Origin: CAIMUS01 sp963708455
GTDB lineage: Bacteria; Pseudomonadota; Gammaproteobacteria; Competibacterales; Competibacteraceae
Direction of reading: 5' to 3'
Length of the DNA stretch: 64,000 nucleotides
NCBI GenBank assembly: GCA_963708455.1
Contig: CAVPSQ010000010.1
Location: 1,178,001-1,242,000, forward strand
The position numbers and the translations under genes were made by a program. Below are positions 34,236 to 43,012 of this stretch, in pieces; position 1 is the stretch's first letter, and each line of letters starts with the position of its first letter. The notes beneath the pieces were generated by a model that was given only the letters and a program-made list of their open reading frames with translations, ran no database searches and was not told the origin of the DNA.

Positions 34236-35108
34236 TTAATTAAGTTGCAGCATGAAATACGTCGGTAATTCTTCGTTTTCCAGCAATCCAACGACCGGAG
34301 AAGGATCGGCTCGCTCCTCACCTGGATTCAAGGTATCCACCTGCATAAAAGAATCTTTTTCGACACCGACCTGAATAAAATTCATCTGCAGACCATGCTT
34401 GTTGAAAAAATTGATTTTGATTTTAGGCCATATTGTCGATAGCGTATCGTTTCGCATCGTCACCCGAAATTCATAACCTCTAATATTTCTATTATTCACT
34501 CGGTTGAAAGAAATATTATTGAGATAATTTTGATTGATAGGAATAACCCGATCGTAATCTATCTTGGTCAACCCAGGCAATTGACCCTTCAGCAAAGCAT
34601 CCAGGTCCTTTTGAAATTTCTCTACATCCGCCTTCAATTTACGCACTTCTTCCTGGCTATTAGTCAGATTTGAGCGCAGATCCGAATTATCTTTATTTAA
34701 AGAATACAGGCGGTAGCCGAATAGCGACACCACAGCAATGATAGTAAAGACCACAGCCAGCAGGACTACCGCCAATAACCCGCTTCGCTGGCTCCAATGA
34801 GGCAGCTCAAATTCTTCGCGATACGATTGAAAATCGAAATCGTCATCGAGAGGCCTGTTTTTTCCTGCAACAGGATCGACAGCACCGTCTTCCATAATTC
34901 TTTTCTCATCCCCCGGCGCTGCCGCAGGTTCCATATCATTCTGGGTGTCCTCGCCCGGACGGTCTGGCATCTGCAACTGATCGCCTGCTTTCAGCGGCTC
35001 CAGACCTATTTTATATTTACGGTTGAATTCCAGTAACTTACCCAGGGAAATTCTATGCATCCTGGCGATATTCGCCAAAGTATCTCCCGGTTTAATGGTA
35101 TACAACAT
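34236..35108 (-). CDS. LysM, single-TM, coiled-coil protein
   Basis: About 290 residues. An N-terminal LysM motif (YTIKPGDTLANIARMHRISL, first 45 residues) is followed by an acidic linker, one membrane segment (LLAVVLLAVVFTIIAVVSLF, around residue 120), a coiled coil (NSQEEVRKLKADVEKFQKDL) and a C-terminal domain with NNRNIRGYEFRVTMRNDTL and NPGEERADPSPVVGLLENEE. The LysM is on the cytoplasmic side if the TM runs N-in, so it may bind something other than peptidoglycan. It is a clear paralogue of the next gene. The DNA is more A+T-rich than its surroundings. Start at ATG 35108; a GTG at 35120 is possible. Confidence 0.75.
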   Translation of the reverse strand: MLYTIKPGDTLANIARMHRISLGKLLEFNRKYKIGLEPLKAGDQLQMPDRPGEDTQNDMEPAAAPGDEKRIMEDGAVDPVAGKNRPLDDDFDFQSYREEFELPHWSQRSGLLAVVLLAVVFTIIAVVSLFGYRLYSLNKDNSDLRSNLTNSQEEVRKLKADVEKFQKDLDALLKGQLPGLTKIDYDRVIPINQNYLNNISFNRVNNRNIRGYEFRVTMRNDTLSTIWPKIKINFFNKHGLQMNFIQVGVEKDSFMQVDTLNPGEERADPSPVVGLLENEELPTYFMLQLN

Positions 35109-35233
35109 GAACTTAAACACCTCGTCGGATTCAGGCGTGCTGTCTCGATCAGACAGGCAACTTAAAAAATACTTATAAAATTAAAAACTTACAGGTAAGC
35201 TGCAATAAGGGTCAGCTAATGACTTTAGCAAGT

Positions 35234-36028
35234 TCAGGTTAATAATTTTATCATAAAATAAACAGGTAGTTCTTCATTATCCAGCAATTTGATGACGGGT
35301 GAGGAATCGGAACGCTCTTCGGCTGGATTCAATGTGTCTATTTTCATAAGGGCGTCCTTCCCTACCCCGATCTCTATAGAGTTCATCTGGATTCCGCTTT
35401 TATCAAAGAAACTCATTTTAATTTTAGGCCATATTGTCGCCAGAGTTTCATTCTTGATAAGAATTCTAAACTCATAACCTCTGGTGGTCTTATTGTTTAC
35501 TTTATTAAAGACAATGTTTACCAAATAGCCATTATTCAGAGTAATGATCTGATTATATTGTATATTGATTAAACCAGGTAACTGACTTTTTAACAAGGAT
35601 TGAATATTTTGTTGTAGTTTTTCAGTCTCTCCTCTGGCGAGATCCAGCTCTCCGCGATTTTTAACCAAATTTTCCTGTATCTCGATATTTTCTTTCTTCA
35701 AATTCATGATCAGTTTATTTAAATTGTGAATCCTGATAGTCATGAACAATAAAGCACAACAGCTAAACACAATAATCACCGCCAATACGCCCCCCAATAA
35801 CTTGCTACGCTCACTCCAGTGAGCGCTGCCATGCTTGGAGCGCCGATGTCGATGCGAACGATGTCTTCTTTTTGAAGTTCCGCTGCCGGCACCGGACTCT
35901 TCTTCCGTCAGAACGGGTACCGTCTGGGACGCTTCGGCTGGTGCTATCTCATCTGCCGCCGCGGTGGCATCGTTCCTCGTGTCCAGGTTGTCTGCATCCC
36001 TGGAATCGACAGGCTGTTCCAAATTCAA
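35234..36028 (-). CDS. Single-TM coiled-coil protein, paralogue lacking LysM
   Basis: A 264-residue paralogue of the adjacent LysM protein. It has no LysM but a Lys/Arg/His-rich segment (KRRHRSHRHRRSKHGS) before the membrane helix (LLGGVLAVIIVFSCCALLFM). The coiled coil and the C-terminal domain match segment by segment: LPGLINIQYNQIITLNNGYL, TRGYEFRILIKNETLATIWP, NPAEERSDSSPVIKLLDNEE. I recognise no named family for the C-terminal domain. The start is a TTG at 36028 behind GGGGAA. The DNA is strongly A+T-rich for this genome, suggesting acquisition. Confidence 0.7.
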   Translation of the reverse strand: MNLEQPVDSRDADNLDTRNDATAAADEIAPAEASQTVPVLTEEESGAGSGTSKRRHRSHRHRRSKHGSAHWSERSKLLGGVLAVIIVFSCCALLFMTIRIHNLNKLIMNLKKENIEIQENLVKNRGELDLARGETEKLQQNIQSLLKSQLPGLINIQYNQIITLNNGYLVNIVFNKVNNKTTRGYEFRILIKNETLATIWPKIKMSFFDKSGIQMNSIEIGVGKDALMKIDTLNPAEERSDSSPVIKLLDNEELPVYFMIKLLT

Positions 36029-36085
36029 TTCTCGAATTCCCCGTTGTTGACCCCTACCCGATCAGGCATCACGTCAAGCGCTGCC

Positions 36086-36619
36086 TTATTCAGGCCATTC
36101 GTCATCCGCTTCCAGCGAATCGCTTTGCGGATGCAGCAGCAGCAGTTCTTCCGGGAACAGGGCGGCCAGTTTCAAGGCCGCCTCGCGCGGCAGGATAGGA
36201 TAATCATAGCGATTGTCGGCATTGCGGACGATGCCCAGGTGCCCGGTCGCCAGTTGCCGTTGCCGCTGCTGGCTGACCCATACGTAACGGATGAAACGGC
36301 CCTCCATGAAGCTGTAGCGGATCGTGGCATCCGCTTCTTTCGGGCGCCTGCTGTCGAGCAACTGGCGGGCCCGCGCCCGGTTTTCATTTTGTTTTTTGTG
36401 CGCCTCGCGCTCGAGATTCAACCGCCGGTCCTGTTCCTGCTTACGGGCGATTTCGCGTTGCCGTTGCTGTGCTTCTTCGGCCTTACGAGCCGCCTCCGCC
36501 GCGGCGACGGCTTTGCTCTTTTTGGCTTGATGGCGCTGCTTGCGCTCTTCCGTTTCCATCTGCTTGAGCCGGTCGGCAGAAACCAAACCGGCTTTCAACA
36601 ACTGTTCTTGCAAGGACAT
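36086..36619 (-). CDS. DUF2058 (YaiL-like) protein
   Basis: A 177-residue protein beginning MSLQEQLLKAGLVSADRLKQ, with a Lys/Arg/Glu/Gln-rich helical middle (residues 25-85) and a C-terminal RYSFMEGRFIRYVWVSQQQR-like domain, which fits the DUF2058/YaiL family of nucleoprotein-type polypeptides. The function is not established; a role in RNA or ribosome biology has been suggested for homologues. It is followed upstream by serA on the same strand. Confidence 0.85.
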   Translation of the reverse strand: MSLQEQLLKAGLVSADRLKQMETEERKQRHQAKKSKAVAAAEAARKAEEAQQRQREIARKQEQDRRLNLEREAHKKQNENRARARQLLDSRRPKEADATIRYSFMEGRFIRYVWVSQQRQRQLATGHLGIVRNADNRYDYPILPREAALKLAALFPEELLLLHPQSDSLEADDEWPE

Positions 36620-36663
36620 GCCCGATTCCCCTTCTCTAACGTCATGATCTGTTCGGCGCGGCC

Positions 36664-37898
36664 TCAGTACAGGATACGGGCGCGGATGGTCCCGGCAACC
36701 TGCCGCAGGTTCTTGAGAATCCGCTCGCCCGTGTCCTCATCGCCGTCGATATCGATAACTACATAGCCGATCCGCTCGTTGGTTTGCAGATACTGCGCGG
36801 CGATGTTGATCCGGTTTCGGAGAACACCCGGTTGATGGCGGATAGGACACCGGGCTCATTGCGGTGAATATGCAGCAGCCGATGTTTGCCGGGATGTTCA
36901 GGTAGTGCCACTTCGGGAAAGTTGACCGATGACAGAGTGGAGCCGTTGTTGCTGTATTTGATCAGCTTCAGCGTCACTTCGACACCGATATTGTGTTGCG
37001 CTTCCAGGGTGCTGCCGCCGATATGGGGCGTCAGGATCACGTTGTCGAAGCGTCGCAGCGGCGAACTGAATTGCTCTTCGTGGGATTTAGGCTCGACCGG
37101 AAACACATCGACCGCCGCGCCCGCCAGATGCCCATCCGCCAGTGCCACCGCCAGCGCCTCCACATCCACGACCTTGCCGCGCGCGGCATTGATCAGCACT
37201 GCGCCGGGGCGCAGCCGGGCCAGTTGCTGCGCGCCGATCATGTGGCGGGTCGCCGGCGTTTCGGGCACATGCAGGCTCAGCACATCGGCCCGATCCAGCA
37301 GCGCTTCCAGGGAATCAACCGCCGTGGCGTTGCCCAGAGCCAGCTTGGATTCGATATCGTAATAGACCACGTGCATACCCAACGCTTCGGCCAGCAGCCC
37401 GGTCTGGGTGCCGATATGGCCGTAACCGACGATGCCCATGCACTTGCCACGCGCCTCGTAACAACCGGTCGCCGACTTCAGCCAGCCGCCCTGATGGGTG
37501 TGCGCATTGCGGCGCGGAATATCGCGCAACAGCAGCACCGCTTCGGCGACCACCAGTTCGGCCACGCTGCGGGTATTGGAAAACGGCGCGTTAAATACCG
37601 GGACGCCGAGCTGCTGCGCCGCCTGCAGATCCACTTGATCGGTACCGATGCAGAAGCAGCCAATGCCGATCAGCTTGCGGGCCTGCTCCAGCACCGGCGC
37701 AGTCAACTGGGTGCGGGAGCGGATGCCCACCAAATGAGCGTCGCGCAGCCGCTCCCGCAACTGCTCTTCGGGCAGCGCTTCGGCATGATATTCAATAGTG
37801 CTATACCCATCGGCCTCGAAACTCTGCACGGCACTGCGATGGACACCCTCCAGCAGCAGAATTCGAATGTTATGTTTGGGAAGCGAGATTTTTTTCAT
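36664..37898 (-). CDS. serA: D-3-phosphoglycerate dehydrogenase (frameshifted near C-terminus)
   Basis: First enzyme of serine biosynthesis. Start at ATG 37898 gives MKKISLPKHNIRILLLEGVH, the E. coli-type N-terminus. The NAD-binding GIVGYGHIGTQTGLLAEALG, catalytic Arg region NAARGKVVD and TPHIGGSTLEAQ are present, and an ACT domain begins HIHRNEPGVLSAINRVF. The open frame stops at 36759 after reading VFSETGSTSP. With one A added at 36815-36817 it reads VFSENRINIAAQYLQTNERI, then GYVVIDIDGDE and ends at 36664, giving 411 residues (E. coli 410). A deletion in serA of a free-living cell would cause serine auxotrophy or loss of feedback control, so sequence error is likely. Confidence 0.92.
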
Positions 37899-38011
37899 GC
37901 TGTGCAGTCGGACAACCGGTGTAAGATACCGCCCTCGGACCGGCCATGCGCCGGGGAATGGCAACCATACCCGCTTTGAATTTGCTTGACAACTGTCGCC
38001 AGACCGCCTTA

Positions 38012-39409
38012 ATGCCTACCCCTGTTAACGCCGCCGCACTCGACGGCATCCGCGCTTTTATCGAGCCTGCCTATGTGCGCACCGACCCGGACAGCCTGCT
38101 GGTCTATGGCCGCGACTGGACCCGGATTTACACCCCCGATCCGCTGGCCGTGGTGTTTCCCAGCGACCTGCAGCAGGCGCAGCAATTGGTGCGTTATGCC
38201 AACGCTCAGCATTTGCCGCTGGTGCCGTCCGGTGGGCGCACCGGGCTGAGCGGCGCGGCGGTCGCCACCAACGGCGAGATCGTGGTGTCGTTCGAGCGCA
38301 TGAACCGCATGCTGGCCTTCGATCCGATCGACCGTAGCGTGACCTGCGAGCCGGGCGTCATCACCGAAAACCTGCAACGCTTCGCCCGCGAGCAGGGTTT
38401 ATTTTATCCGATTGATTTTGCCGCCAGAGGCTCCAGTCACATCGGCGGCAACATCGCCACCAACGCCGGCGGCATCAAAGTCATCCGTTACGGTATGACC
38501 CGTGATTGGGTGACCGGTCTTAAAGTGATCACCGGCAAAGGCGATCTGCTGGACCTTAACAAGGGCTTGATCAAGAACGCCAGCGGTTACGATCTACGCC
38601 ATCTGTTCATCGGCAGCGAGGGCACCCTGGGCCTGATCGTGGAGGCCACGCTCAAGCTCACTACGCCGCCCTGCGAACCCAGTGTCATGGTGTTAGGCGT
38701 GGCGACGCTGGACGGCGTCATGGCGATCTTCGACGCCTGCCGCCGCCGGCTGCCGCTGACGGCTTTCGAGTTTTTCTCGGCGCGGGCCCTGGAGCATGTG
38801 CTGCGCAAGGGCTGGCAGCGGCCGTTCGAGACTGAGACGCCTTACTATGCACTGCTGGAATTCGAGACCCCATCCGCCACCGTCATGGATGCAGCTCTGG
38901 AGTTGTTCGCCACGTGCAGCGAACAGGGTTGGCTGCTCGATGGCGTGATCAGCCAGAGCGAGACGCAAGCGCAGGAATTATGGGCGCTGCGCGAGAATAT
39001 CACTGAATCCATCGCCCACTATCTGCCTTATAAAAACGATATTTCGGTCAGAATAGCGCGGGCGCCGGCGTTTCTGCACGAGATCGACGAGTTATTGGGT
39101 CGGGAATATCCCGATTTCGAGGTCATCTGGTTCGGCCATATCGGCGATGGCAATCTGCACATCAGCGTGCTCAAGCCGGACGGACTGGAGCAGGCGACGT
39201 TTCTGGATAAATGCCGCACGGTCAACGAACTGCTGTTTGGCACCCTGCAAAAGCATGGCGGCAGCATTTCCGCCGAACACGGGGTGGGATTGGTGAAAAA
39301 GCCTTATCTGCATTACACCCGTGATCCCATCGAGATCGACTATCTACGTCAATTGAAGCGCGTATTCGACCCCAATGGCATTATGAATCCGGGCAAGATT
39401 TTCGACTGA
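38012..39409 (+). CDS. FAD-linked oxidase, D-2-hydroxyglutarate/glycolate dehydrogenase type
   Basis: A flavoprotein of about 465 residues: FAD-binding 4 domain (LVPSGGRTGLSGAAVAT, HIGGNIATNAGGIKVIRYG) and FAD-oxidase C domain ending FGHIGDGNLHISV (metal-binding His) and AEHGVGLVKKPYL. It is divergent from serA with 113 bases between starts. SerA can reduce 2-oxoglutarate to D-2-hydroxyglutarate, and in Pseudomonas a dehydrogenase of this family recycles it; the head-to-head arrangement favours that role over GlcD or D-lactate dehydrogenase. Start set at ATG 38012; an in-frame start at 37946 would extend toward the serA promoter. Confidence 0.82.
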   Translation: MPTPVNAAALDGIRAFIEPAYVRTDPDSLLVYGRDWTRIYTPDPLAVVFPSDLQQAQQLVRYANAQHLPLVPSGGRTGLSGAAVATNGEIVVSFERMNRMLAFDPIDRSVTCEPGVITENLQRFAREQGLFYPIDFAARGSSHIGGNIATNAGGIKVIRYGMTRDWVTGLKVITGKGDLLDLNKGLIKNASGYDLRHLFIGSEGTLGLIVEATLKLTTPPCEPSVMVLGVATLDGVMAIFDACRRRLPLTAFEFFSARALEHVLRKGWQRPFETETPYYALLEFETPSATVMDAALELFATCSEQGWLLDGVISQSETQAQELWALRENITESIAHYLPYKNDISVRIARAPAFLHEIDELLGREYPDFEVIWFGHIGDGNLHISVLKPDGLEQATFLDKCRTVNELLFGTLQKHGGSISAEHGVGLVKKPYLHYTRDPIEIDYLRQLKRVFDPNGIMNPGKIFD

Positions 39410-39513
39410 AGCGGTCAAGCTCCAGTCCCGTAGCAGCCTGCTGAACCTGCCGTCGCCAGCGTTGCTGGCTTATACTGATGCCCTCAACCATCCTGAGGGA
39501 GAGCCGCAACACG

Positions 39514-40164
39514 ATGAAACTGATCAGTCCAAGCTTTCACGACGGACGCGCCATTCCCGATGAATACGCCCTCTGCGCACCCCGCTCCGAAGCGCACCTG
39601 ACCCTGGCCCCCAATCGCAATCCGGCGCTGGTGTGGAGCGAGTTGCCGGTAGGTGTCCGCTCCCTGGTGTTAATCTGCCACGACGAGGACGCTCCTACCC
39701 AACTGCAAGACATCAATATAGAGGGTCGAGTGATTCCCCCTGACCTGCCGCGCGGCCGCTTCTATCACTGGGTGCTGGTGGATATTCCTCCGGAACTGGG
39801 CGCCATCCGGGGAGGCGAGTTTTCCGAAGGGTTAAGCCGCCACGATAAGCAGGGTCCGCCAGCGCGTCACGGCACCCGGCAGGGGCTGAACGGTTATACC
39901 GAGTGGTTTTCCCATGACCCCGAAATGGCCGGCCAGTATTTCGGCTACGACGGCCCCTGTCCTCCCTGGAACGACACCATTCCGCACCGGTTTGTTTTTA
40001 CGCTGTACGCGCTGGATGTGGCGCGCTGTCCGGTCGAAGGGGAATTCCGGGCCACCGACGTGCTGGCCGCCATCGAAGGACACGTGCTGGAGCAAGCCAG
40101 CATCACCGGGCTTTACAGCATGAATCCAGAAGTCAAAATGAGTTTTGCCGTGCATCAACCTTGA
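39514..40164 (+). CDS. YbhB/YbcL-type PEBP family protein (copy 1)
   Basis: About 216 residues of the Raf-kinase-inhibitor-like/PEBP family: LVLICHDEDAP (D-x-D-x-P ligand loop), FYHWVLVDIPPELG, GYDGPCPPWNDTIPHRFVFT and LYALD. Bacterial homologues are cytoplasmic or periplasmic and mostly uncharacterised. Start at ATG 39514 (MKLISPSFHDGRAIPDEYA), matching its neighbour. It is the first of a tandem pair of paralogues, 17 bases apart. Confidence 0.85.
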   Translation: MKLISPSFHDGRAIPDEYALCAPRSEAHLTLAPNRNPALVWSELPVGVRSLVLICHDEDAPTQLQDINIEGRVIPPDLPRGRFYHWVLVDIPPELGAIRGGEFSEGLSRHDKQGPPARHGTRQGLNGYTEWFSHDPEMAGQYFGYDGPCPPWNDTIPHRFVFTLYALDVARCPVEGEFRATDVLAAIEGHVLEQASITGLYSMNPEVKMSFAVHQP

Positions 40165-40181
40165 TTTGAGGAGAAAAAGCC

Positions 40182-40811
40182 ATGCAACTGACCAGTTCCG
40201 CTTTGCAAGCTAACCAACCCATTCCCGGTGAATACGCCTTCGCGGTGCCCGATCCGCAGCAGCACGTCGCGCTGAGCGCCAATCGCAATCCGCCGCTGGC
40301 CTGGAGCGATCTGCCGGTAGGGACCCAATCGCTGGCGCTGATCTGCCACGACCCGGATGTGCCCAGCAAACCCGACGATGTCAACCAGGAAGGCCGGCAG
40401 GTGCCCGCTGATCTGCCCAGGGTGGATTTCTATCATTGGGTGTTGGTGGACCTGCCGCCGCAACCGACGCAGATCGAGGCTGGCGAGTTTTCTGATGGCG
40501 TCACCGCCAAGGGCAAGCCGGGACCGGCCGGACCACGCGGCACGCGCCAGGGCATCAATAGTTACACCGACTGGTTTGGTAGCGATGAGCAGATGGGTGG
40601 CCAGTACTTCGGCTACGACGGTCCCTGTCCACCCTGGAATGACAGCCTGGTGCATCACTACAGCTTTACGCTGTATGCGCTGAACGTGGCGCGCTGTCCG
40701 GTCGAAGGGGAGTTCACCGGCCCGGACGTGCTCAAGGCGATTGCAGGGCATGTACTGGCCAAGGCCAGTTTAATGGGGACGTATAGCTTGAATCCGGCGG
40801 TCAAGGCGTAA
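40182..40811 (+). CDS. YbhB/YbcL-type PEBP family protein (copy 2)
   Basis: A 209-residue paralogue of the preceding gene with the same motifs (LALICHDPDVPSKPDD, FYHWVLVDLPPQP, GYDGPCPPWNDSLVHHYSFT). It follows with a GAGGAGAAAAAGCC ribosome-binding site, so the two are one operon from a local duplication; they have diverged throughout, hence an old event. A short hairpin (AAGACC/GGTCTT at 40819-40835) lies past its stop. Confidence 0.85.
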   Translation: MQLTSSALQANQPIPGEYAFAVPDPQQHVALSANRNPPLAWSDLPVGTQSLALICHDPDVPSKPDDVNQEGRQVPADLPRVDFYHWVLVDLPPQPTQIEAGEFSDGVTAKGKPGPAGPRGTRQGINSYTDWFGSDEQMGGQYFGYDGPCPPWNDSLVHHYSFTLYALNVARCPVEGEFTGPDVLKAIAGHVLAKASLMGTYSLNPAVKA

Positions 40812-40878
40812 AATTTGAAAGACCTCACCGGTCTTCGAGACGTAAGGTGATTTCTGGCAAAGGCTATACCGGAAAGTC

Positions 40879-40916
40879 GGGTATGGGTGGGTATGGGTAG
40901 GTATGGGTGGGTATGG
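40879..40916 (+). repeat. G-rich 10-bp tandem repeat (possible G-quadruplex)
   Basis: Nearly four copies of GGGTATGGGT in tandem, with six GGG runs in 33 bases separated by one, three or seven bases. The spacing fits a G-quadruplex on the plus strand. It lies 10 bases left of the IS1182 element. The rest of the 353-base gap between the PEBP gene and the transposase is the IS left end. Confidence 0.75.
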
Positions 40917-40925
40917 ATTCCCCTC

Positions 40926-42862
40926 CTTAGATAAGATACTGCTGGCGAATTCAAAACCCGCGTAGGGCGGAACCAGGGACGGGTTCCGCCGGATGGGAAC
41001 CCCGTGTAACCGGAGGGGAAACGGGCCCTGATCGGGGAGGGGTTCGCTGGCGTACCGCCCGGTCAGACCCCACTTTATAGGGAGCGGCAGCTGTACTGGC
41101 CAGATGCTGCAGGGAGTAAGATAACCCGTAGACGGGTTAGTCGCCCATGTGAGGAGGAATTATCATGTCACTGAAGCCGAGGTGTTTTGATCTGATTCCC
41201 GAGGAGACGGTACGGGCCGCTCAGGCGGCGTTTCCCAAGGGCAACGTGTACTTACGGATGCGCGATGAATTCGGCATGCTTTATGCCGACGAGACCTTTG
41301 CGGAGTTATTCTCCACCCGGGGCCAGCCGGCGGAGGCGCCGGGGTGTCTGGCGCTGGTGATGGTGATGCAATTTGCTGAGGGCTTGTCCGATCGGCAGGC
41401 GGCCGACGCAGTTCGAGCGCGGATTGACTGGAAGTATGCCTTGGGGTTGGAACTCACGGACGCGGGCTTTGAGGCGTCGGTGCTCAGTGAGTTTCGGGGT
41501 CGGTTAGTGGCCGGTGGTGCGGAGGCGGTGCTGTTCGAGACCCTCTTAGAGCGCTGTCGGCAAGCCGGTCTGATCAAGGCACGCACGCGACAACGCACGG
41601 ACTCGACCCACGTGCTGGCGGCGATTCAGATGCTAAATCGACTGGAATGTGTGGGCGAGACCCTGCGTCATGCGCTCAATGTGCTGGCGGTAGTCGAGCC
41701 GGACTGGTTACCAGCTCACGTGCCACCGCTGTGGTTTGAGTGCTACGGCCAGCGTTTTGCCGACTATCGACTGCCCGCTGAGCGCACCGAGCGCTATGCC
41801 TTGGCGGAGACCATCGGTACCGATGGCTTTGCCCTGCTGGACAGGATCTACGCGGCGACGGCGCCGCGTTGGTTGCGCGAAGTGCCCGCCGTGGAGGTGT
41901 TGCGCCAAGTCTGGGTCCAACAGTTTTACGGCCCCGACGAGGGGGTGCGCTGGCGCGCGGCGTCAGATCTGCCCCCGTCGGCCGGGTTGATCTGTTCGCC
42001 CTATGATGCCGAAGCACGCTACGCCAAGAAGCGCAGCGTGGTCTGGGTCGGTTATAAAGTGCATCTCACCGAAACGTGCGACGAGGACACGGTGCACCTG
42101 ATCACCGATGTCCAGACTACCCCGGCCACCCGGGCCGACAGCGACTGGTTGCCCACGATTCAGGCCGACCTGGCCGCCCGCCAACTGCTCCCAGCCGAAC
42201 AGATCGTGGATGCCGGTTACGTGACCGCCGAGCACTTGGTCACGAGCCAACAGACCCATCAGATCAACCTCTTAGGACCGGTAATGCCAGACACCAGTTG
42301 GCAGGCTCAGGCCCCCGACAGGTTCGACGTGGCCACGTTCGTGATCGATTGGGAGGCCCAGACGGCGACCTGCCCACAAGGCCAGGTCAGCCGTCAATGG
42401 CAGCCCAGCCAGAGTCAGCATGACCAGCCGGTGATCCGCATTCAGTTTGCGCGTACCGATTGTCAGGCCTGTCCGGTACGCCCCCAGTGTACCCAGTCGC
42501 CTCACCAAGGGCGCCGTCTGACGGTTCGCCCTCGCGACCAGCACGAAGCGCTTCAGGCCGCCCGGCAGCGACAAACCACTGAGCCCTTCAAAGACGCTTA
42601 TACGGCTCGGGCCGGTGTGGAGGGGACCCTCTCGCAAGGCGTCCGGACCTGTGATCTGCGCCGTTCGCGATATATCGGCTTGGCCAAAACGCGGTTGCAC
42701 CATCTTTTGGCCGCCACCGCCATCAACCTGCTGCGAATCGGCGCTTGGTTAGCCGGACGGCCGCGTGCCAAGACTCGGCGATCGGCCTTCGCCGCCCTGG
42801 CTCCGGTGCTCTCGTAACGACTACCCCCCTTCGGAGAATTCGCCAGCAGTATCTTAGATAAG
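40926..42862 (+). mobile_element. IS1182-family insertion sequence, complete
   Basis: The left end reads AAGATACTGCTGGCGAATTC and the right end is its exact complement (42835-42854), a 20-bp perfect inverted repeat. CTTAGATAAG occurs at both edges (40926-40935 and 42853-42862) as a direct repeat, partly shared with the ends. Joining the flanks rebuilds a perfect 10-bp-arm palindrome (CCCCTCCTTA-GA-TAAGGAGGGG), so the element sits in the centre of a terminator-like hairpin. One intact transposase gene. Confidence 0.88.
41165..42817 (+). CDS. IS1182-family transposase
   Basis: A 550-residue DDE transposase with the family's N-terminal region (FDLIPEETVRAAQAAFPKGN), RTRQRTDSTHVLAAIQML (first Asp), VDAGYVTAEHLV and the zinc-ribbon-like CQACPVRPQCTQS, then EGTLSQGVRTCDLRRSRYIG with the catalytic Glu. 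A strong ribosome-binding site (GAGGAGGAATTATC) precedes the ATG. Intact. Confidence 0.92.
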   Translation: MSLKPRCFDLIPEETVRAAQAAFPKGNVYLRMRDEFGMLYADETFAELFSTRGQPAEAPGCLALVMVMQFAEGLSDRQAADAVRARIDWKYALGLELTDAGFEASVLSEFRGRLVAGGAEAVLFETLLERCRQAGLIKARTRQRTDSTHVLAAIQMLNRLECVGETLRHALNVLAVVEPDWLPAHVPPLWFECYGQRFADYRLPAERTERYALAETIGTDGFALLDRIYAATAPRWLREVPAVEVLRQVWVQQFYGPDEGVRWRAASDLPPSAGLICSPYDAEARYAKKRSVVWVGYKVHLTETCDEDTVHLITDVQTTPATRADSDWLPTIQADLAARQLLPAEQIVDAGYVTAEHLVTSQQTHQINLLGPVMPDTSWQAQAPDRFDVATFVIDWEAQTATCPQGQVSRQWQPSQSQHDQPVIRIQFARTDCQACPVRPQCTQSPHQGRRLTVRPRDQHEALQAARQRQTTEPFKDAYTARAGVEGTLSQGVRTCDLRRSRYIGLAKTRLHHLLAATAINLLRIGAWLAGRPRAKTRRSAFAALAPVLS

Positions 42863-42889
42863 GAGGGGTGGCGCGTAGCGCCGGGGTGG
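42860..42889. repeat. REP-like palindromic repeat, copy 2
   Basis: Second copy of the repeat at 15856-15885, again beginning at an IS right end. It contains the small hairpin GGCGC-GTA-GCGCC followed by GGGGTGG. Further C-rich and G-rich short repeats follow up to about 42945. Confidence 0.7.
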
Positions 42890-43012
42890 TTTGATCTTGC
42901 GGACTACCCCCCTACCCTTCGGGCACCCCCGCTTGGCAGGGGGGAATAAAGACTGAATCCACAGGTATAAGCTTTTCAGGAAATCACCTAACGATATTAC
43001 AGGCGCCAATCC

